Made by a program: the position numbers and the translations under genes | Shown: piece after piece, positions 1 to 12,401 of the stretch | Layout: each line of letters starts with the position of its first letter | Position numbering within the stretch: the first letter of the stretch is position 1 | The notes under the pieces: generated by a model | Database searches by the model: none | The model's input: only the letters and a program-made list of their open reading frames with translations | Told to the model about the DNA's origin: nothing | Source: Glandiceps talaboti | Taxonomy: Eukaryota; Hemichordata; Enteropneusta; Spengelidae | NCBI RefSeq assembly: GCF_964340395.1 | Contig: NC_135564.1 | Coordinates: forward strand, 9,379,861-9,443,860 | DNA length: 64,000 nucleotides | Direction: 5' to 3'

Positions 1-48
1 TATGTATGTATGTATGTATGTATGTATGTATGTATGTATGTATGTTCG
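1..48. repeat. (TATG)n microsatellite
   Basis: The window opens inside a perfect TATG tetranucleotide run that decays after about base 45 into GTAC and alternating purine-pyrimidine (GTGCGT, GCGCAT) sequence to about base 150. The open frames it creates are low-complexity artefacts. Confidence 0.95.
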
Positions 49-445
49 TACGTACGTACGTACATAAGTATGTATGCATATGTGTGTGCGCGTGCGTGCG
101 TATGAGCGTGCGTATGCGCATGCGTACATTTATGGGCGTGCCAGCGCGCGCATAAGTCGACGAAACATCATATTTTAAAACATTAATGAACAATCCCGCA
201 GCAGGGCTGCTCCAAGGCTAAAGAGAGGAGTGGAGATATGAAACATGTAGGTTTTAGTCATCATTATGTCATAAATACTAATGTAGTTTGTCTTCGAACA
301 GACAGTTTCATCATGAAGTACCAATTGTTCTTCCAAAGTACTTCAATGAAACGACCTCTTCATTTGCAAACATTATGAGATAAGTATTATATTTCCTTTC
401 ACGAACATACATATGTTTAAAACTCCATAAAACATATATAACGAC

Positions 446-606
446 CAACCAGCCGACCGACCAACCGTCCAGTCAACAAATCAATTAACCAATCAACCAA
501 CTAACCAACCAACCAACCACCAGCCAGCCAACCAACCAACCAACCAACCAACCAACGAACAGACCAATCAACCAACCAATACACCGACCGACGGACCAAC
601 CGACCG
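446..606. repeat. Diverged (CCAA)n tetranucleotide array
   Basis: About 160 bases are built from ACCA/CCAA/CCGA units with many point changes. This is an old microsatellite, with no coding signal. Confidence 0.85.
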
Positions 607-1111
607 ATTTCAAACAAATCAGAATAACGATGAAGTAAATGCTAAAATGGTAGAACATGTGAAAGCCTAAAGTAATTTACAACTCAGCCTAGTGAATACC
701 ATTGGGCTGATCAAACTATAAATGACAGAAGGCCTTTATTCGTTAATACCGCCCTCTAGACATATATCAGAGAGTAGTGTAGATAAGTATACATTGACGA
801 TGATTTATTAGTCTTTCAACGACAAAGCTAAGAGATGTATAAGACTAATATTGCAATAATACCTGATACCATCAAATGGAATTGAAGATATGATTGAAGG
901 CCAGCAACCAGAGGCAACATTCTGAGGCTCAAAACATGACCTATCGGCTAGGTCGTCTTAAACTATGTACCTTCTCGTTAGAACTAACCTTCATATACTA
1001 AGTAATCAGCAGCTAAAGCGAGTGTCAACTTCAACAAAATTGTTAACACTCCATCCATACTTTTATGAAGCAATAGGTAACATGATAACATGGAAATAGA
1101 TAATATGATAA

Positions 1112-1235
1112 AATACATACATACATACATACATACATACATACATACATACATACATGCATGCATGCATGCATGCATGCATGCATACATACATACATAC
1201 ATACATACATACATACATACATACATACATTCATA
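1112..1235. repeat. (ATAC)n/(ATGC)n compound microsatellite
   Basis: A block of ATAC units switches to ATGC and then back to ATAC. Overlapping frames such as MYVCMYVC arise only from the repeat. Confidence 0.95.
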
Positions 1236-1350
1236 CATTCATGGCTCGAAAGCCGTAGTAAAGCATTAATAGAATTATAATCTTGCATGATTAATTAAGA
1301 GAAATGTACACCCAGTCTCTACGCAAAAGGTGAAGGGCCCCTCATTTTGT

Positions 1351-1351
<1 letters not shown>

Positions 1352-1386
<35 letters not shown>
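1352..1386. repeat. (CA)n microsatellite
   Basis: A CA dinucleotide run of about 17 units. Confidence 0.95.
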
Positions 1387-1388
<2 letters not shown>

Positions 1389-1524
1389 TACGCTGACAGA
1401 TGCAAAATCGTCGAGTTGTTTAAAATAAATCCGTATTTATTTTTCCCGCATTTAGGAATCCCAAACTAAATTCTATATTTTCATCGTTGTTAATCATCTC
1501 AGAGAGAATATTCGTATAAGAAAA

Positions 1525-1905
1525 TTAAGGCAGAGTGCACCCTGGAGACGAATTTCAATGAACATAGAAGCTCTTAACACCTCTCAAAACTTTGGCATTT
1601 AGAGGCTTGTTTCTGGTCCCGTTGAAATAATAAAAGACACTGGGTGCCAACTGTCTTGTTTTCAAGGAAAGCGAGTCTTTGATTTTCCTGTAGACTTAAC
1701 ACAGTATTCGGTCACAATTTTGGTGGACATCTTGGATATTAAAATTGCTTTTATTTATTTTATTTTTTATTTGTGACCTCTATCTAGTTCAACAATTTGT
1801 ACGACATAACTTGGGGTTGAAGTTTCTTGAACAAAGTAACAGCAAACGTTCAAATAGTTTATTTCCGAGGTGCTTTTTACGTATAAGGTAATTCGTTAAA
1901 ACAGT
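1525..1905 (+). repeat. Dispersed repeat R1, copy 1
   Basis: This segment shares ordered phrases with 15545-15870 and 16110-16430: CTCCAAACTTTG-like, CTTGTTTCTGGTCC, a TTGTTTTCAAGGAAA-like block, GTGACCTCT, and TTCTTGAACAAAGTAACAG near its right end. The copies are diverged by substitution and small indels. I see no coding capacity and no clear ends, so class is unknown. Confidence 0.6.
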
Positions 1906-1969
1906 GTTAAAGTAAAGAACATATTTGGCACTTTCCAATTTTCCCCCAGCACCATTCTATGAAACGAAA

Positions 1970-4050
1970 TCTAAGCAAGACTAAACTCCATTTAATACTA
2001 CAGTGCAGAAATAAACCATAACGCGTCTCATGTAGAATCTCTTTGAATTATGTACGAAGAAATGCGTACACCGTCTTGTTATCGATGCGTCATCAGACCT
2101 ACATCAATATAAGATATTAGGAAATTCAATTCTTAAAAAGTGAATTATTTGGTTGTAATGCAAGGCAACTGATTTTGCCAGGGATAAAACATAGCAACGA
2201 TTGTGTAGACGCTTCACCTTGATGTGAAACCAGAGTAAAAGGTGTCAATGATAAACCAGTATAACAAATCACTGTAATAAAACCTTCAATCTGTTGTACT
2301 TTAGAAACAAGACCTTGTTACGTTTCTACACGAATAGCACACATTTTCTGAATAATTTATTACGTACTTGTAATACCGAGGATGCAGGTAAGGGAATTCG
2401 ATAGTAAAAAAAGCTGTTTTTATTAGGACAATCGTCATTGAAATGCGTGCGTAAGAGAGAGGATGTGGCGACGGTTTATCATCAAATGTTCACTTTAGCT
2501 TTGAATCATCTTCATGAAGACGTTACTCAAATGACGCACGTTAACGTCACCTAACGTGCGTGTCAGAAAACTGGATGACCGTAAATTGACCCTATTACAA
2601 AAGAACTCGCTATACTCCAAAACTAGTTTTGTGATCCCCGCTTTCTATTTGGAGATACTGATCGGGTTTACACAGGTAACATTTCATAACGTGTCCCTTA
2701 TATATTGACAATCAACAGCTCTATTATTTTCACTCGGTGGGGATCACGACTTACGCTCTCAGTAACGTTTGCATCCCTTCATCAATCTGAAATAGGTTTG
2801 CCTTAAATTGTGTAACACATCAGAATAAAACTATAATAGTTAAAGTCGCTTTCTTCATTTTGAAATTTTCAAATGCTATTTTAGTAGCGTTAATAATTTA
2901 TTCGTTTACATTCAGTACAAAATAGATTGTATGGACACCTATTAACCATTCACTACAGTAAAATTTCGTTAAACAAAGGGTTTGACTAAGAACAGAAGAG
3001 GAAAAATTACATGTATATTCATTCAAAAATATAATATGTTTCAAAGAAAGCCCCCTCCCCTCCCCCAGGACATTTTCTAAACGTGAAGCTGAAGTGCTGC
3101 CCAACATCTCAATATGTACCTAATGTATAATCCAAAAAACAGACTCATTGTTAAGAATTTTCGGGGGAAAATCGTCCGGTCATTTACCTTTTTCTGATGA
3201 TGCAGTGAAGGAAGTTCGAAAGCATGTTATCTACCACTTGATTATGCAATGTTTAGATGTGAAGTCGACCGGGGGTTTTTGAAGTGAAAAAGTGACCCAT
3301 TTGGGTGGCACATACCAGTACGTCTTTCTATTGGAGTCCCTCCTCCCCCACGGGAAACCAAGACGGTTGTGTTTGAAGTCATAAAACATTCCAAAACGTT
3401 CTCGTATCAATACAATACCGTATGTTATACAAGTGGACATTATTCGGAATTCATGAGGTACATTTACAACCATTAAAAAAAAAGGAAAATTGAGAGGAAA
3501 AAATCTGGTCATTTTAGGATTCGCTTTCAAATATCATAATCTGTCAACAACTCAGAATTCTTATGATCTCTCATTAGTTGATGAAATGTCTACGACCTTT
3601 AAGGCTTTATTGCAACAACTCGAATCATCTCCTGACACTATGGTTCTAGCCAGCTGACCTTTCATTTAATCTTTAGGAGTCATCTCCTTGTGCATCAACA
3701 AATTCGACACTTGATAGTTCATCTCGTAACTCTGGACACACTGAACGTCATAGTGTGATTGTGTTGTCACTATTTTTGGCAACCAATTATAAATAAAGTC
3801 TACCAAGTGAAACTTAGACATAGGGCATGATTGCTATAAATAGGTAAACGTCAGTACCATTCAGGAAACGCTATAAATCAATGATGAATACTTCTTTTGC
3901 AATGGAAATCTAAAGAACGTATCCCTTCTCCTTTCCATTGTGTTGTATATTTCCCGACCCGATGATATGAATAGTCCAACCGGAATAGTGGATGATTTGG
4001 ATCAGGAAAGCTAGAGCTATCATGATCCCGATATTAATGTCGAGGGAATG
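1970..4050. other. Gene-free interval
   Basis: No supportable gene, RNA or mobile element is seen. Minus-strand open frames at 2898-3107 and 3231-3530 have no recognisable motif, no ATG context and no convincing splice partners. Confidence 0.5.
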
Positions 4051-4310
4051 CTACAGTGCATTGCATGCTACTGTTCACTGTCTCCGTTTGATACACAACC
4101 ACGTACAAAATAATAAGGAACTGAACTGCACATGCTACACCTTATGGAGCGATCAGTTTTTACGGCTGGGGGTGGACCGGTGACTTTTTGTTCATGTTGT
4201 ACTTAAAAATAGTGACCCCCTGCAATTCATCCACAAAACAATCCAACCCCCCCTCTGACAAATAAAAAAACACAATACCCCCCCCCCATCTGTTGACAAG
4301 CAACACTCTT
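4050..4310. repeat. MITE fragments (M1-like arm and N2-like end)
   Basis: 4064-4140 resembles the left arm of the M1 MITE family (GTTCACTGTCTCCGTTTGATA followed by an ACATGCTACAC block). 4155-4310 resembles the left end of the N2 element at 37619 (a TCAGTTTTT-CGGCTGGGGG block, then GACTTTTTG and C-rich runs of a GTGACCCCC type). Both are degraded. Confidence 0.45.
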
Positions 4311-6410
4311 TTTGTTCTGCAAAAGACACTCAATTCTCAAAGCATAATACTGCACACTGCATAGTTAATTTTACATGTTACATTTTCAGTAATTTTAAGT
4401 GTATCTGGTAAATTGCTAACCAAAATCCATTGCTTCACATGTATAAAGCTCTTTAGATAGGAACCCTATGAGAAGTATGATTGTCTGTTCACGGACATAC
4501 AAAATATTCGTGTCTTACTTACCAAAAGTTCAAGGATATCTCTTAGATTGAGTGAACTATTAATATTGATGAATTCAGCTAATTATCAAGAACAATATTA
4601 TAAATGGAGATAATATACTTGTAAACCCATGTCAATAACTGTCACATAATGATGTACTTGCATCATATAATGAATTGTTTACATCATATAAAGATGTGTT
4701 CACATCATATAGTCAATGTATTGTTTTCTTTAGACTTAAACAGCGCACATGATCTGCAATAACGGATACTATGACATATAAAAGTAAAACAAGACATTCA
4801 ATATCATGACGGGCACACGCAGACACATAATAAGAATATCGAGAAGACGAACAGCCTGATTGATATCATGAGGAGAACCTAACACGATACATTACCTGAC
4901 ATTAATATGTCAACGGATTTGAAGATTACCGGGGATCAAAAACTATTTTATGTGACGCATTAGTTACAAACGAACACGAGTCTTTGCAAAGCGTAGCAAA
5001 GCAAAAACGTGTATCAAGGACATACAGAATCACACGCACTGATGATGTCAGATAAAAGGTGTTAAAATTTAAAAGCTTGTAAAGTTGTAGGCGGTTAACG
5101 TCACTTACGCGTTAGCAGATCATTGTTATTACAGCTTCCGGTCTGTTGTCCGTCACACAACAGGAAATTACCAAAGGTGTAAAATTTAACATACACTTGC
5201 ATGGCTCTTTCCGAGAATTGCTGTTCCACAACAAAATATACGTCAACCGTTCCCTATTAAAGGGAATTTGCAGATAGATTTGTCATTTAAGCAATCGTAA
5301 TCTCAACGATATTGAAGAAACAAATCCCTAAATCACTCGAAATCCGCATCGTTGTATATAATTGGTCGTTCCTGACGAGGAACATTTTCTACAATATGTC
5401 AGCCTGATACAAGAGACTTTGATCAATCACAGGTTTGGTCAAAAAAGAATCTGGTAACTCGATTTTCGTATCGTTGAAAAGTGCAGTGTATTTTATAGCA
5501 TTGTTAATTTACTGTAAAAAAAAACGATATCTCGATTGTCGAGTATACGAAGATACACCCAAGTTGCCACAGAGACGAAAGTTCCTATGTTTTCGGAGAC
5601 ATAGAATTTTGATTTTTTCGTCAAGCAATTGAAGTTTTTAGATGTGATGGATGTACGGCATGGCAAATTTTCACTAGTGAAGGCATTTGAATTGTTCAGC
5701 TATGCAAGGTTTTGAATGTTTCCAACTACATAATTTTTTTATATTTCTTTGGCGACTGTGAAGCTGTTTTTGATTGTTCAATTAAGTAGAGCTGTGCTGC
5801 AAGGTACGGTTTATTGTTTTCATTAAATATGTTACTTTTTCATATTTTTTTGTTGCAAAAATTGCGATATAATTTTAAAATTGCAGGGTAGTTTTGTCGT
5901 TTTTTTTGTCCATGGATATCAGATGCGAAAAATGCAAATTAGTTTCATAAAGAAGAAAAACTCAAATTCCACTTCTTATTATAAACGACAAGGAGCAAAA
6001 TTGACAAAGTTTGGAGATAATTTAAGAACTTTATTTTCAGGTAAATGGGCCTGTGAGGTGCATTTTACCTCAATGAAATCTGAAGCATTTAAAAAAGGTA
6101 CACTTAAGTTTACTCCTTTAGACAATGATTGGAATGTTATATGTTCTGAAATGTCAAGGTGAAAATCAGCGTAATAAGTGTTACCTTAAAAGGTACTGGA
6201 AAAAGTACAAATATACCACTATGTATTTTTTGACGGAGACTGTTGCTGAACGACTGCTTCACAATTTAACGAATGTAACGAACTGTCTGATGAGTAACGG
6301 AGATGAATAATCCTGTTTAATAATTTACATGCCATTATTATCCTTATCGTTTCACCCTAGACTTACATTTCCGACACTCGTGGCACATTTTTCATTCAGA
6401 TACGCGCACA
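4311..6410. other. Gene-free interval with unrecognised open frames
   Basis: Two overlapping plus-strand open frames (about 5887-6162 and 6125-6310) follow a plausible acceptor (TTGCAG at 5881-5886). They encode Lys-rich sequence that I cannot assign to a family, and no donor or upstream exon convinces me. They could be a decayed exon or element; I do not call a gene. Confidence 0.3.
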
Positions 6411-6413
6411 CAT

Positions 6414-6477
6414 ACACGCACACACACACACACACACACAGACAGACAGACAGACAGACAGACAGAGGCAGAAGGCA

Positions 6478-6570
<93 letters not shown>
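6414..6570. repeat. (CA)n-(GACA)n-(CT)n compound microsatellite
   Basis: Adjacent blocks of CA, then GACA, then about 45 CT units. Ser-Leu and Arg-Glu frames through it are artefacts. Confidence 0.95.
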
Positions 6571-6574
<4 letters not shown>

Positions 6575-6599
6575 TATCATCATTGAGTTCCCTGTGCCT

Positions 6600-9500
6600 C
6601 TTTCTCTCTTCTATCAAATGTCCTTACTCAGTTGATAAAGCGTTCACTGTGAAATCAGTCCAGTAACTTTACGATTATATAATATAATCATAATAAAAGA
6701 GAACATGATATAAGGATTTAATAAAGTTATCAATCATTGACCTACTGGCTGAGGATTTAGTAAAATCATTTGTTTTTTTTGACCCAATAATGAACAGTTT
6801 TGGCAAAATCAAGAGTTATTGTCTATAGCATGAGATATTTTGTGTTGTCATTTATTCAACTATTAACTTGATATTAGGCTGTCTGTTTGGTAAATCCTCA
6901 ATTTGTAGAATTTGTAAAAGTCCGGAGATATTATACCACGCTAAAGCAAAGTTGAACACGCCCGAACAAAAAATACGAGATTGAATGACCTGACCATGCG
7001 TTAAAACAACGCGGATGTATTGGTTACGAAGTGTTTTTGATTTATTTCATCGACGTTGAAAATCCCTATCATTATCAACCATTTTCATAAGTTACCACCC
7101 TGCACAGGTATTACTTATTTTTCTTCAACGTTTTTCTCATTCAACCAGAAATACATTTGCAACCAACGTGTCCCATCTCTACTTGTCTCCGCCTCGTTGT
7201 GACAATGCCCCTTAGGCCACTCGTTGTTTTCCGTGTCTGAGCGATGACAATTAACGGGGAACAATGTAGTTAGTTTTTTTTTGAAATGATATATTTTAGA
7301 CATATCACACTAATGGCTTGGGTTTTGGATTTTGTACAGTTTTGCGGTATTGACCTGTTATTTGTAGAATTCATAACATTATGGGATATCGACTTCCTTG
7401 GTTTGTGCATGAATACAAATGTGGGGCTGAATTTCGCAGATACTTGTATGTTGAAGCATAATGGAAAGTTAGTGTAAAGTCTTCAAAACTGGGGGAAAAC
7501 CAACCCTTGCATTAGTATTAAATTATATAAAAATGTATTGACACTTCACTTACAGGAACCTTGTGACTCAGACAAGACATAACTGACAATAGAGACTAGA
7601 GATGCTTGAAGTCAGAATGAATCCATATGAATCAACCCCTTAATTATGCCTGCCTGGTGAAATAATTTGTTGTTGGTATTTCACCTTCAAGGTCAGGGTC
7701 ACGTACAATAATGCTAGGAATATATGATACATGATAATGGGATGAACAACCTTGAGAGAGGTTTGTATGCGTCATGGTTCCTGAGATATTGTATGGATTT
7801 TCACTCAATTTGTGACTATAAAGTCGTCTTGAAACTACATAAATCCATCCCCGAATTATTTAGAGAAATTATATTAAATAAAACGTTTTAAAACTAACGT
7901 GGATGATATTCAATGACTTATCAACTTTCCAAGACATTCAAAAATAAAAAAGTCGCAATTTAAAGTAAGGTATTGCAATATTCCAATATTTGACTCGGGG
8001 AGGGGGAGGGGGATGTTGAGGGGGTAAAGCGCAGGCGACCATAGTGACACAAACTGAAAGGTTATATAAAGTAATATGGGGTTGAATAAACCTATAATCC
8101 TGGAGATAATTTATAAAATATTGATTTTTATGAAAATATGGCCACTGTCCAGTTATATTCGCATCAAACATCTGTACATATCCTATACATCGCATTGTAA
8201 TATACAAAAAAAAACCGACTGAAGGACATGGTCAAGGGCAAATACAAAGCTCTTACAAGAAACCGACACATGGCAAGTGGGGTACTGCTGGAATTTCCAT
8301 GTTGCATGGTATTTCGAGTTATGGTAATACTATACTTATCGATTTTTAAGACAAAATTTGATTATGTCGTGAAACAAAGTGATCTACTTTGCCCGCTATA
8401 GCATTGCACATGTGTGCCGGATTTGAATAGCTGACAGAAGGAACTGTATGGTATAGCATCTATCATTAGTGGCGCTTCCCAGGAGTTGAGCGCTAAAACA
8501 CGATAATAAATGGTGCACTGCGAGATAGTGACAAATAAAGAATACAAAGTCCTTTGCCATGTTATGCTAAAAAATAACTATTGACTGTGCATATGCCGTT
8601 AACTCTGTACACTAAGGGATGTGCCGAATTGCTGTCTACATAACTATAAGTAAGTTTTCTGAATGTATCATGCTATGATATTTGGCTTTGCTCAGTTGAA
8701 AAGGATTAAGTTTTCCAGAGGAGACGTTCCTGTGTCATTGATGATCCATGCGAGGTATGGAATTCATGTTTTGCTCAAGGCAAGATTTCGAATTAATTTG
8801 ATTAGTGGCGTTGCGGAAAGGGTTTATATGTTTGTAACTATCGTATGCTAGGCATATCCAGCCTCAACTTTGATCCAGTGCCTCACTAACATCTTACGGC
8901 AATAACGACAAGGAATTCGTCATCTAAGGATGTCACTGCTAATAGCTTCTGCTTAGAGACAAATTAGAAGTATACATTCTGCCTCCATTACTTAATTAAA
9001 AGGACAGACCGAAATGGCACAATGATGGCCAAACATTCGCCTACACGGGAGTAAATGCAGACATTGACGTGGGACAAAATGGTGGAATACACTCTTAAAC
9101 ATTTTTAGATTTACTCGGATGTTGTACATGTATCTTATTTCACCCATTACATGGCTAGACTGGATGGAACACGTTTATAATTCAAATAATCTAAACTAAA
9201 ATGATAAAAAAATGGCCCAAAATCCCCCATCCCCCAAGTAAAAGAATTTAGTTTTTCATCCTACATTGAACTATTGATCTCACCCCTAAGAATGTCACGT
9301 CCCTGATCGCATAAAGAAGATATATTCTGTAACTCGTATCTCATGTCCACCCACTAATTTGTTTGCATGTCTTCAGGCCTAGTTTTGAAGAGTAGAGTAC
9401 ATGGCTTGGACATGGTGTCTATTAAATTATGTACCTGCTGGGTAAAGTGTAGGTGAACGACACATCTATATCCAACCAGGTTTAGTTTTTCTTGGTAGGA

Positions 9501-10080
9501 TCTAGGCCTTGGCTACCATACTTGCATTTAAAATTAGCCTTCTATCGTTCACATTTCCTTTCATAAAATTGACCATTTTTGTCTCTTTCCCATTTTTGTT
9601 TACCCTCTGCTGAGCTGCAGCGAGCCTCGGGATTAGCCAACCGGGGCTTTCTCGTTAGTTTACCTGGCACGGCTTTTTGTTCACATTTGCAAAACGCACA
9701 AACAAATGAAATACTGTTGCAGACTATATATGTGATTATATTTCAAGGATCATATGATGGATAACAGTCGGTGTTTCAGATCATATTGAAGGCTTGTGTA
9801 ATTTTGAGCTATATCAGATTGAAATAAATATATGTAAGCATGATGTAATACTGTATTTTGTAGATATAGAGTAAACACTGATACTTTGTGTTTATAGTTG
9901 ACATTTGTGTTTATAATCATATTTATACTATATTCATGTCCACAGCCATATCTATATTGATACTTCAAAATATTCGCCCATAAATGTATCTCTCATCCAC
10001 AAGTTGTTCTGTGTAGCAGTCTTGTTCTCAGGAACTATTATCATGGTGCTCACTTCATATAATATTTTGAATAAATTTCA
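6600..10080. other. Gene-free interval
   Basis: I see only AT-rich unique-looking sequence, with short G-rich patches near 7997-8030. Open frames here are short and show no family motifs or splice structure. Confidence 0.5.
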
Positions 10081-10087
10081 ATTCTAT

Positions 10088-10190
10088 TTACTACCAAACT
10101 AGAGTGACTATAAAGTTTCGATTAGACAGAATGTATGATATTTACATTGCACACAACGTTTTTTGTTACAGATTACATACAACAAAATAC
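10088..10190 (+). repeat. M2 MITE left-arm fragment
   Basis: TACTACCAAACTAGAGTGAC and the following ACAATGTATGAT-like and TTTTTTGTTACAGATTA-like blocks match the left arm of the M2 element at 14451. No matching right arm was found downstream, so this is a solo arm. Confidence 0.5.
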
Positions 10191-10234
10191 AGACATCGAT
10201 AGCATCAAGCATACTATACAAAATGATACATTTT

Positions 10235-10600
10235 TAACCATCATTTCGCTAGTGTTCATTGCCCTCTTTGATGCAGCCACGCAGAAACCAATAGGAAACT
10301 GCAAATGCTACACTTTAATATATCAGGATGAATTTCTTGCTACATTTTGTCTAAATAAAATAAACCAATAAACGTACTGCAATTAGACACAGTCACATGG
10401 GCGCCAAAGTCTTCATTTTGGCATGTTAACTTATTTCATTTAGATAAAATGTCGCAAGGAAATGTATTCATTCAATCTTGCTATCTTAAAGCGTAGCAAT
10501 ATAGATATGGCTGTGGACATATTTATGCAGTTTCTTATCGGTTTCCGACGTGGTTGTATCAAATAAAGCCGGTGAACACCAACATTAAACAGTCGGTAAT
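10235..10600. repeat. M1 palindromic MITE, copy a
   Basis: A long imperfect inverted repeat. The left arm reads AGTGTTCATTG, then a GATGCAGCCACGCAGAAACC-type block, TGCTACACTTTAA, and CATTTTGTCTAAATAAAATAA. The right arm is its reverse complement, ending GGTTGTATCAAATAAAGCC then GGTGAACACC. A central GGGCGCCAAAGTCTTCAT block is shared with other M1 copies. It does not encode a transposase. Confidence 0.75.
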
Positions 10601-10902
10601 TTTCATTTTTGAAACTGCCCAATGCTCACGACGGGGAGGGACGAAAAAAGGAGAACGAAAGGTACGGATGTCACATAAACTACAAAAGCTACTCCTCAGA
10701 TTACCCGATAGGATTACGATGCCATTTAATTCACTCGGTGTATCGAATTGTTAACACATAAAAGACTAGAAGTTGGTATTAACGATTAGGTATAGATAAC
10801 GTTTATGTCTTCACAAACGTCAGAAGTAGTAAAAATTATAAAATCGTTTGACTTTTATAATGTTTTATGATATGCGTTTGTACTTTGATGCTACTCACAA
10901 AG

Positions 10903-11236
<334 letters not shown>

Positions 11237-11239
11237 CTT

Positions 11240-12385
11240 TGTTTCACTGTCGATGTACATAATCATGTCACTCTGTGTACATCTTTTCATAAGTATTGGA
11301 TTCCTCGTTATGCTGTAAGCGTCTGTCTACTATTCTACCACATATGAATCTGTAATATCTAATGAATATCTTTAACGCACATAGTGACGTTTGGTATTCA
11401 TTAAGGAGGACGGTTATTGTACAGTCTTTTATTGCCAAATTTGTCTGTTGACTTTTTTGTAAGTTAGATGGGGATTGGGGTTAGGGGGTTGGGGGTGGAG
11501 GTGATATTATTCAACCCTTACCACTGCCTTAGTCCATTTGTTGATTAGCATTGAAAACGGCATTGAAGCAATGGCAATAATTGTTACTGTGTAATATAAT
11601 ATTACATTACGTTTTGTAAAAAAGTTGAAGGGGCAGTAATGTACGTTTACCATCCACTGTCTGAATCTGCTTATCTGCATAGCGAATAGAAAGTGTGCGA
11701 GTTTGCATCTCAGATGTGTGTTCTACTACGTATAATATGCTTTTAGTGCACTTTACGTTTTACAACAGCGAACGTAACCGTAATAGTATCTTGGTAATAT
11801 TCTACCTGAATACACAAGACCACTACGACTTAATATTCTTCGTTTTGGGATGAAACATTGTTATACATGTTCAAACATCTATCATCTATCTTTCATTTTG
11901 GAATTGTACTTTTGTAAAAATTTAGTGAATTATTGTGATATGAAGGACTTAAAATGATAAAATCACAGTTGTTGCGCACTGCGGGGTTTGCACTGTTACA
12001 AAGATACCTAATTAATCGTATTCAATGCGCTCTATTGACGAAAGCAAGTGTCATTATCCAATAGGAAAGCAGTATACAGTTCTTACATTGTACTCGGTAT
12101 TAAGAAAAGACCCAGGAAGTTTACGGCTTAACAGTAACAATTTCATTAAGCACTGCCTACTTAAAGGACCGGCACACCTGTGACCATTGAGACAGTTGTC
12201 ATTTGGACTTCGGAGGCTTAACATTACAGGGAACATCAAGGAACTGATACGAAGCTATTAAAGAAGACAAAGGAACGTATTGGTTTGTTTGAAATTTCTA
12301 CAGAGCACCTCGGAGAATCGTTCCATATAGAATAAAGGCTCGGAAGACGGAAGGCGAAACTCTTCGATCTTGTGGAGCTTCGTAG
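11240..12385 (+). other. Upstream region of the EF-hand gene
   Basis: No other gene is seen. It should contain the promoter and 5' untranslated leader of the EF-hand gene starting at 12386, but I find no convincing TATA box or initiator and so mark no promoter. Confidence 0.4.
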
Positions 12386-12401
12386 ATGATGGCGAAATTA
12401 G
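12386..12401 (+). CDS. EF-hand gene exon 1 (coding part)
   Basis: ATGATGGCGAAATTAG is followed directly by donor GTATGT. It supplies five codons plus one base (phase 1). The split codon with exon 2 reads GAA and brings the signal-peptide frame into register. The transcript start lies upstream and is not mapped. Confidence 0.7.

Noticed and set aside
3231-3530. 99-codon minus-strand frame
   Set aside because: No family resemblance, low-complexity ends and no splice signals in register. It looks like chance in AT-rich DNA.
5881-6310. Two Lys-rich plus-strand frames that could be a small gene
   Set aside because: No recognisable motif, no supporting splice partners, and the two frames overlap out of register.
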